Part shown: positions 59,501 through 64,000 of the stretch, in pieces | Layout of the letters: every line of letters begins with the position of its first letter | Numbering within the stretch: the stretch's first letter is position 1 | Position numbers and translations under genes: made by a program | From: an uncultured Alphaproteobacteria bacterium | Lineage (GTDB): Bacteria; Pseudomonadota; Alphaproteobacteria; JALCBB01 | Direction: 5' to 3' | NCBI GenBank assembly: GCA_958267355.1 | Contig: OY279575.1 | Location: forward strand, 1,182,295-1,246,294 | Length of the DNA stretch: 64,000 nt | The notes under the pieces: model-generated | The model's input: only the letters and a program-made list of their open reading frames with translations | Told to the model about the DNA's origin: nothing | Databases searched by the model: none

Positions 59501-59983
59501 TTGGCGCGGGGTTTGAAGATTGCTCAAGAAGAAGCGCGGGCTTTTATGGATACCTACTTTGCGCGTTATCCGCAGATTGCCGCTTGGATGGAAGCAACAC
59601 GCCAGGGGGTGCGCAAAACAGGACAAGTAGAGACTTTGTTCGGACGGGTAATTCACTTGCCGTCTATTCGTTCGTCCAATCACCAGCAGCGGGCTTTTGC
59701 CGAGCGAGCGGCGATTAATGCACCCATTCAAGGAACGGCTGCTGATATTATTCGGCGGGCGATGATTCGCTTGCCGTCAGCTTTGCAGGAAGCAGGACTT
59801 GGTGCCAAGTTGCTTTTGCAGGTGCATGACGAGCTGGTCTTGGAAGTCCCTGAAGACGAGCTGGACAAAACTTCTGCTCTGGTTGTTGAGATTATGGAAC
59901 AAGCCCCGTTTCCTGCTTGTGTGCTTTCTGTTCCGCTGATTGCTGATGCGAAAGCGGCTTTGACATGGGGCAAGGCGCACTAG
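56582..59983 (+). CDS. polA: DNA polymerase I with Lys-rich N-terminal tail and internal insertion
   Basis: A 1133-residue enzyme (usual length about 930). The 5'-nuclease domain starts near residue 122 (RLWLVDGSGYIFRAFYAIP) with VVFDAGSHSFRNDIYPEYKANR and SSDKDLMQLV. The 3'-5' exonuclease domain retains acidic residues (LCLDTETTDLNPE, HNIKYDLRV, ASEDAEITLQLW). The polymerase has VDYSQIELRLAAEITDE (about 904), RREAKAINFGIIYGISPFGLARG (in part) and LLQVHDELVLEVP (about 1078). Residues 1-120 are a Lys/Ser-rich repeat tail (KKSGLKKSDLKKSSTKK), and about 498-580 is a repeat insertion (TQDSTQNSIQDFVQDSVQD). The GTG start is uncertain. Confidence 0.95.
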   Translation: MSPQSKKKAVAKGVRSQGAAKKSAGKKSAKKSGTKKSPTEKSSLKKSGLKESGAKKSGLKKSDLKKSSTKKNSVQKSNAKKDTKQKDSVQKNSAKKSPPNTPQKIPAQSPATESKQKSAQNAPRLWLVDGSGYIFRAFYAIPTRMTRDKMPVNAVFGFTNMLLRLQQSIAEQDCITVVFDAGSHSFRNDIYPEYKANRDETPPDLVPQFAATREAATALGFPVVERADVEADDIIATYARNAESQKMEAVIVSSDKDLMQLVRPGVSMWDPMKEKNLGEDEVLEKFGVPPRLVADVQALAGDSSDNVPGVPGIGVKTAALLINQFGDLESVLTRADEIQQPKRRQALIDYADQARLCLKLVQLADNLDLPLTLDELHAQRRDPALLRAFLEKYEFRSILARLERDGALESATGEANVPSGVKADLPSDTVSEGYALIQDETTLSQWLAIACADGVLCLDTETTDLNPERAELVGVSLALLDGRAGYIPIAHRSVAAADSSAEGKPEAKESADKSVQKAAQKITKKTGKETGKQVAKKATQDSRQNTTQDSTQNSIQDFVQDSVQDSVQDLAVQTGLFQTASTAEDSAAETLLPNQLSLAQVRALLTPVLGDPAVLKIGHNIKYDLRVLSQHGMEVVGLDDTMLLSYVLDAGTGSHAMDALARRHLDRTTISYSEVTKPASGRKQLRFDEVALDKACEYASEDAEITLQLWRTLRPRVQSERRVRVYETLERPLVPVLRDMEAAGILLDADTLRILSDDFQTRAADLEAECHQLAGREFAIGSPKQLGAVLFDELDLPYGGRKGKSGAKSTDHMVLEDLAAQGFAIAEKVLAWRSLTKLRSTYTEALLESMEPTGRVHSHFGQTGASTGRLSSSNPNLQNIPIRTADGRRIREAFVAAQGHLLLSVDYSQIELRLAAEITDESALKQAFAEGADIHAATAAEIFRLPLAEVSAERRREAKAINFGIIYGISPFGLARGLKIAQEEARAFMDTYFARYPQIAAWMEATRQGVRKTGQVETLFGRVIHLPSIRSSNHQQRAFAERAAINAPIQGTAADIIRRAMIRLPSALQEAGLGAKLLLQVHDELVLEVPEDELDKTSALVVEIMEQAPFPACVLSVPLIADAKAALTWGKAH

Positions 59984-60352
59984 CCTTGCCCCCAATTGGA
60001 AAGGTAGCAAGGCGCATTAGCCTTGCCCCAGTTGGAAAGGTAGTAAGGCACACTAGCCTTGCCCCCAATTGGAAAGGTAGCAAGGCGCATTAGCCTTACC
60101 CCCAATTGGAAAGGTAGCAAGGCGCATTAGCCTTGCCCCAATTGGAAAGGTAGCAAGGCGCACTAGCCTTACCCCGATTGGAAAGGTAGTAAGGCGCACT
60201 AGCCTTGCCCCCAATTGGAAAGGTAGCAAGGCGCACTAGCCTTACCCCAATTGGATAAGGTAGCAAGGCGCATTTGCATCTTTCTTGCCGTATAGTGCAG
60301 TTTCTTATGGTGCGCAGGTAGAGTGCATCGCCCCTATACATTCTGCACCGCT
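59984..60352. repeat. Array of eight ~37-bp hairpin repeats after polA
   Basis: Eight full copies and a partial ninth of a 36-37-bp unit run from 59970 to about 60275. Each copy contains an inverted repeat CAAGGCGCATTAGCCTTG (6-bp stem, 6-base loop) followed by CCCCCAATTGGAAAGGTA. The first copy includes the last codons and TAG stop of polA. Copies differ at one to three bases, and spacing is constant, with no unique spacers. Positions 60280-60352 are probably the promoter region of the first transporter gene. Confidence 0.92.
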
Positions 60353-61351
60353 ATGAATTCTTCTTCTTCACAAAACGCTCCGCCGCAAAAGACTCCGCCA
60401 CCAGAAGCAAGTGCGGCTTTTGTGCCACCAACACCGCGAATCATTCTCGGGATCGCAATGATGCTGGGCTTCTGCTTTTTTGTCGCCCTGCTAGACGGAA
60501 TGGCAAAACAATTGATGCATAGCGGCTTACCCGTTTCCATGACCCTGTGGGGCAGATACACCGCACAGTTTATTTTTTATACGATCTTGCTGGCAGTATT
60601 TTTTCGTCCGAGATTAAAAGCGGCTTTGCGTCCGAATAAGCCGCGTTTGCAAATCCTGCGCTCGTTGGTGCTTGTGGTAGAGACAGGCTGTGTCTTCTTA
60701 GCTCTTTCATACCTGCCACTCGCTGAAACAATCGCCGTGACTTTTATCTATCCCCTGCTTGTTGTGTTGCTCGCCGTACCGTTTCTAGGCGAAAAACTCG
60801 GCCCCCTACGCCTCGGCGGAGTGCTTATCGGTTTTGCCGGAGCTTTGTTAATGTTGCGTCCAGGGGGTGTGCTGTTTCATCCCGCAGTCTTTGCAGCCCT
60901 TGCTTCGGCAGTGCTGTTTGCCACCTATCAATTGATGACCCGCAGTTTGTCCGAAGCCGATACCCCTTGGACTACGCTGTTCTATACGGCAGGCGGTGGT
61001 GCCTTCGCCTCACTGTTTCTGGCTGTGGTCTATTGGCAAACCCCAACAGCAGCAGATTTAATCACCTTCGCCATTCTTGGCACTCTGGGGATTCTGGCGC
61101 ACACCTGCCTTGTGCTTGCTTTCACTTGGGCTCCTGCGGGCTTGGTGGTGAACTTCGCGTATAGCGAGCTGATTTTTGCAACGCTCTTTGGTTGGTTGTT
61201 CTTCTCGCATCTGCCCGACTCCATTAGTATCGCAGGAATGGCAATCATTGTTTTCAGTGGCGGATTCATTCTATGGCGCGAGCGATTGCATCAAGCGGCT
61301 ACGACTGCTTCTAATACCCCTGCGTCTAACAACACTGCTTCTAACAACTAG
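60353..61351 (+). CDS. DMT-superfamily (EamA) transporter 1
   Basis: About 332 residues from the ATG at 60353 (an open start at 60323 is possible). Ten membrane helices are visible in two EamA halves, including MMLGFCFFVALLDGMAKQLM, ILRSLVLVVETGCVFLALSYLPLAETIAVTFIYPLLVVLLAVPFLGEKLG (in part), and GLVVNFAYSELIFATLFGWLFFSHLPDSISIAGMAIIVFSGGFIL (in part). The first 35 residues are polar and Pro/Ser-rich. Substrate unknown; EamA exporters handle small metabolites such as amino acids or nucleosides. It is the most divergent of the four tandem copies. Confidence 0.9.
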   Translation: MNSSSSQNAPPQKTPPPEASAAFVPPTPRIILGIAMMLGFCFFVALLDGMAKQLMHSGLPVSMTLWGRYTAQFIFYTILLAVFFRPRLKAALRPNKPRLQILRSLVLVVETGCVFLALSYLPLAETIAVTFIYPLLVVLLAVPFLGEKLGPLRLGGVLIGFAGALLMLRPGGVLFHPAVFAALASAVLFATYQLMTRSLSEADTPWTTLFYTAGGGAFASLFLAVVYWQTPTAADLITFAILGTLGILAHTCLVLAFTWAPAGLVVNFAYSELIFATLFGWLFFSHLPDSISIAGMAIIVFSGGFILWRERLHQAATTASNTPASNNTASNN

Positions 61352-61370
61352 GTGCTAAGAGTCAAAGCCT

Positions 61371-62381
61371 ATGAGCGATAGCCAAAAGACTTCTAGTGCC
61401 TTGCCACGGCTCGTGGTCTTGCAGTGTGCGGCGGTGATGATTGTCGGAACAATGTTCTATGCACTCGGAGACTCGGTTGCTAAGTTTCTTGCTATTCGTT
61501 ATCCCGTTTGGGAAATTATTTTTATTCGCTACGCCACCCATTTGTTTCTGTTTTTGATCTTTCTCACCGCAACCAAACGCTTGAAATCTAGCGTGCGCAC
61601 GACTCGCCCTAAGCTACAGCTTGTCCGCTCGGCTCTGTTGATCGGAATGAATGTCACTTTCTTTCTTGCCTTACGCCACCTGCCACTTGCCGAAGCAATG
61701 TCGCTGTTTATGCTGGCTCCGTTGATGGTCTGTCTGCTGGCGGTGCCGTTTCTGGGCGAAACCATCGGCAAGCACCGCGTCTTGTCGGTTGCAATCGGAA
61801 TCATCGGAGCGTTAATTCTGCTTCGTCCGGGCGGAGCTTTGTTTCAACCCGCCGCGATTTGGGCTTTGCTTGCCACACTTGGCTACGCTTTCTATCTGAT
61901 GCTAACCCGTATGCTCGCCGACTCGGACTCGGTTGCAACAACAACGCTTTACACGGCTATCGTTGGCTTTGTCATTTCAGGAATTTTGGCTCCGTTCAAC
62001 TGGCAAGCCATAGAGCCACAGCATGTCGCCTTTGCCTGTTTTCTCGGAGTCCTTGCCATTGTGGCGCACGGTTTGATTATTATTGGCTTTACGATTGCGC
62101 CTGCGTCTTTGGCGGCAGTGTTTGATTATGTTGCGCTGTTTTGGGGGGCTTTGTTTGGTTTGCTCTTTTTCGCTGAGTTTCCTGATGCGATTGCTTGGTG
62201 CGGTATTGCGACCATCGTCGCCAGTGGAGTCTATCTATTGTGGCGTGAGACGCACCATAAGCTGCCGCCGACTCCGCGTTCGCGGGTGCCGATTGCGCTC
62301 ACGGACTTAGGAAAAGATGCTGAACAAGACACAAGACAAAACACAGAACAAGCCACAAAGCCCACGCTAGGGGATAGATGA
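61371..62381 (+). CDS. DMT-superfamily (EamA) transporter 2
   Basis: A 336-residue, ten-helix protein, 19 bp after transporter 1. It begins LPRLVVLQCAAVMIVGTMFYALGDSVAKFLAIRYPVWEIIFIRY (in part), which is shared closely with copies 3 and 4. Each half ends with the EamA pattern LPLAEAMSLFMLAPLMVCLLAVPFLGE and LFFAEFPDAIAWCGIATIVASGVYLLWRETHHKLPPTPRSRVPI (both in part). The C-terminal tail DAEQDTRQNTEQATKPT is low-complexity. The stop overlaps the ATG of copy 3 (ATGA). Confidence 0.9.
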   Translation: MSDSQKTSSALPRLVVLQCAAVMIVGTMFYALGDSVAKFLAIRYPVWEIIFIRYATHLFLFLIFLTATKRLKSSVRTTRPKLQLVRSALLIGMNVTFFLALRHLPLAEAMSLFMLAPLMVCLLAVPFLGETIGKHRVLSVAIGIIGALILLRPGGALFQPAAIWALLATLGYAFYLMLTRMLADSDSVATTTLYTAIVGFVISGILAPFNWQAIEPQHVAFACFLGVLAIVAHGLIIIGFTIAPASLAAVFDYVALFWGALFGLLFFAEFPDAIAWCGIATIVASGVYLLWRETHHKLPPTPRSRVPIALTDLGKDAEQDTRQNTEQATKPTLGDR

Positions 62382-63373
62382 CGCGCAAGACTTCTTCCAC
62401 GCCATCAACGGCGGAGTCGGCAAGTCCAACCAGCGTGCCGCCGTTGGTGGTTCTGCAGTGTGCGGCAGTAATGTTTGTTGGCACGATGTTTTTTGCCCTT
62501 CTGGACTCTACATCTAAGTTTTTATCTGAACGCTATCCTGTGTGGGAAATTCTGTTTATTCGCTATGCCGCACATCTTGTGCTGTTTGTTATTTTTCTGA
62601 CTGCAACACGGCGATTGAAATCTAGTTTGCGCACAGCACGCCCAAAACTGCAGCTCTTGCGTTCGGCTTTGCTGATTTTTGTGAATGTTATGTTTTTTAT
62701 CACCCTGCGTTATATGCCCCTAGCAGAAGCGATTGCGATGATTATGCTTGCGCCGTTATTTGTTGCCTTGCTGGCGGTGCCGATTTTAGGAGAGACAATT
62801 GGCAAGCACCGTATCATTACGATTGTATTTGGACTTCTTGGGGCGATGATTGTGTTTCGTCCAGGCAGTGAGCTGTTTCAGCCTGCGGCACTTTTGGCTT
62901 TGCTTTCGGCGATGAGTTATGCGCTCTATCAGGTTATGACTCGTATGCTTGCCGACTCGGACTCGGTTGCGACAACGACTCTGTACTCTGCCCTTGTCGG
63001 ACTTGTCATTACAGGTGCGCTTGCGCCCTTTAACTTACAGCCGATTGCGCCGAACCATATTCATCTTGTTTTGCTCTTGGGGCTTCTGGCGATTCTCGCC
63101 CACGGAGCAATTATTATTGCCTTTACCATTGCCCCTGCTTCACTGGCGACAGCGTTCGGCTATACCAGCTTGTTCTGGAGTGCGCTCTTTGGTTTGATTT
63201 TCTTTGGTGATTTTCCTGATGCGATTGCGTGGTGTGGTATCGCTATCATTGCCGCCAGTGGAGTCTATCTGCTGTGGCGTGAGACGCACCATAAGCTGCC
63301 GCCGACTCCGTTGCATCGTTTGCCTGTGCCACTGGCTCAGACACGAAGACGAGATGATGAAAATGGCTTTTGA
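62378..63373 (+). CDS. DMT-superfamily (EamA) transporter 3
   Basis: A 331-residue paralogue of copy 2 with the same landmarks: LVVLQCAAVMFVGTMFFALLDSTSKFLSERYPVWEILFIRYAAH (in part), LKSSLRTARPKLQLLRSALLI, MTRMLADSDSVATTTLYSAL and FPDAIAWCGIAIIAASGVYLL. Its ATG overlaps the stop of copy 2. The last codons (RRRDDENGF) are coded by a 20-bp sequence that recurs just before copy 4, suggesting a duplication junction. Confidence 0.9.
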   Translation: MTRKTSSTPSTAESASPTSVPPLVVLQCAAVMFVGTMFFALLDSTSKFLSERYPVWEILFIRYAAHLVLFVIFLTATRRLKSSLRTARPKLQLLRSALLIFVNVMFFITLRYMPLAEAIAMIMLAPLFVALLAVPILGETIGKHRIITIVFGLLGAMIVFRPGSELFQPAALLALLSAMSYALYQVMTRMLADSDSVATTTLYSALVGLVITGALAPFNLQPIAPNHIHLVLLLGLLAILAHGAIIIAFTIAPASLATAFGYTSLFWSALFGLIFFGDFPDAIAWCGIAIIAASGVYLLWRETHHKLPPTPLHRLPVPLAQTRRRDDENGF

Positions 63374-63396
63374 TTTTTTTGTGTCCCAGAGACGAG

Positions 63397-64000
63397 ATGA
63401 TGAAAATGGCTTCTGACCCTGTTGTGCCTGACGGAAAGTCTGCTTCCCTGCCGCGTTTGGTGGTGGTTCAGTGTGCTTTGGTTATGTTTGTGGGCACGAT
63501 GTTTTTTGCCTTGCTGGATTCTACGGCAAAGTTTTTGACGGAGCGGTATCCTGTATGGGAAGTGATTTTTATTCGCTATCTTTCGCACTTGATTTTGTTT
63601 ACGGTGTTTCTTGCCTTCACGAAAAGATTGCGGACAAGTTTGTGTTCTAAGCGATTGTCTTTGCAGTTGTTGCGTTCGTTTTTGTTGATTTTTACGACTT
63701 GTGCTTTCTTTTTGGCGTTGCGGTATTTGCCGTTGGCGGAGTCTACGGCGATGATGATGTTAACGCCGTTGTTTGTGTCGGTTCTTGCGGTTCCGATGCT
63801 GGGAGAGACAGTGGGGCGGCACCGTATACTTTCTATTGTCTGCGGGATGATTGGTGCGTTTATTGTCTTTCGTCCTGGGAGTGAGTTATTTCAACCTGCA
63901 GCACTTTTGGCGTTGGCGGCGGCGGTGTTGTATGCGTTTTACCAGATTACGACTCGTATGCTTGCGGACTCGGACTCGGTTGCAACAACGACTCTGTACA
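63397..64000 (+). CDS. DMT-superfamily (EamA) transporter 4 (partial, runs off right edge)
   Basis: The frame is open from ATGs at 63397, 63400 and 63406 to the window end, about 200 codons. It shows LPRLVVVQCALVMFVGTMFFALLDSTAKFLTERYPVWEVIFIRY (in part), LPLAESTAMMMLTPLFVSVLAVPMLGETVGRHRIL (in part) and TTRMLADSDSVATTTLY, so it is the fourth tandem copy, nearest to copy 3. A frame-different copy of its start region occurs at the end of copy 3. Confidence 0.88.
   Translation, partial: MMKMASDPVVPDGKSASLPRLVVVQCALVMFVGTMFFALLDSTAKFLTERYPVWEVIFIRYLSHLILFTVFLAFTKRLRTSLCSKRLSLQLLRSFLLIFTTCAFFLALRYLPLAESTAMMMLTPLFVSVLAVPMLGETVGRHRILSIVCGMIGAFIVFRPGSELFQPAALLALAAAVLYAFYQITTRMLADSDSVATTTLY

Noticed and set aside
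59970..60275. CRISPR array
   Set aside because: The period is constant at 36-37 bp and the whole unit is repeated; there are no variable spacers and no cas genes.

Overview
The window comes from a bacterium, most likely an alphaproteobacterium of the Rhodospirillales or a related host-associated lineage. The evidence is a set of gene neighbourhoods and families typical of that class: a DUF1476 (ATPase-inhibitor zeta-like) protein, a DUF2125 protein, a small CHCC zinc-finger protein, tyrA-hisC-chorismate mutase in one operon, argH-small lipoprotein-lysA, and divergent pdxH / fabI-aroC. No taxonomic search was possible, so this is an inference.

Positions 1-22643 hold a Ysc-like non-flagellar type III secretion system (T3SS). 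A leftward block (17227 down to 1) carries a candidate effector with a CesT-like chaperone, a candidate tip protein, two LcrH/SycD-like TPR chaperones, two translocators (YopB-like and YopD-like), then sctG-I-J-K-L-N-O in Yersinia order. After a 459-bp AT-rich gap follow two CesT-like chaperones, a small coiled-coil co-chaperone candidate, the needle subunit sctF and two tandem paralogous proteins that are probably secreted. A rightward block (17541-22643) carries the gatekeeper sctW, a small chaperone candidate, sctD, the ruler sctP and an unusually short sctQ. The secretin sctC, the export gate sctV and sctRSTU are not in the window. These genes would build a needle that delivers effectors into a eukaryotic host.

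Positions 22884-64000 are ordinary chromosome: shikimate/aromatic amino-acid genes (aroC, tyrA, hisC, chorismate mutase), fabI, pdxH, a zinc/iron-type CDF transporter, a UbiH-type hydroxylase, ftsK, rpmI-rplT-pheS-pheT, an SH3 protein, a rubrerythrin / Fe-S oxidoreductase / DUF3501 module, an orphan helical protein, argH-lysA, an aldehyde dehydrogenase, tRNA-Thr(UGU), a Ca2+/Na+ antiporter, rpiA, an ABC ATPase, polA and an array of four DMT/EamA transporters running off the right end.

The most unusual property is repeat biology. Nearly every intergenic gap of the housekeeping half holds its own short tandem repeat array (units of about 12-37 bp, plus ~90-100-bp units), and several housekeeping proteins (PolA, PheS, PdxH, ArgH, TyrA, the Fe-S oxidoreductase, the DUF2125 protein) carry low-complexity tails or insertions made of short in-frame repeats. 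Some repeat families recur at distant places. The T3SS half has almost no such intergenic arrays.
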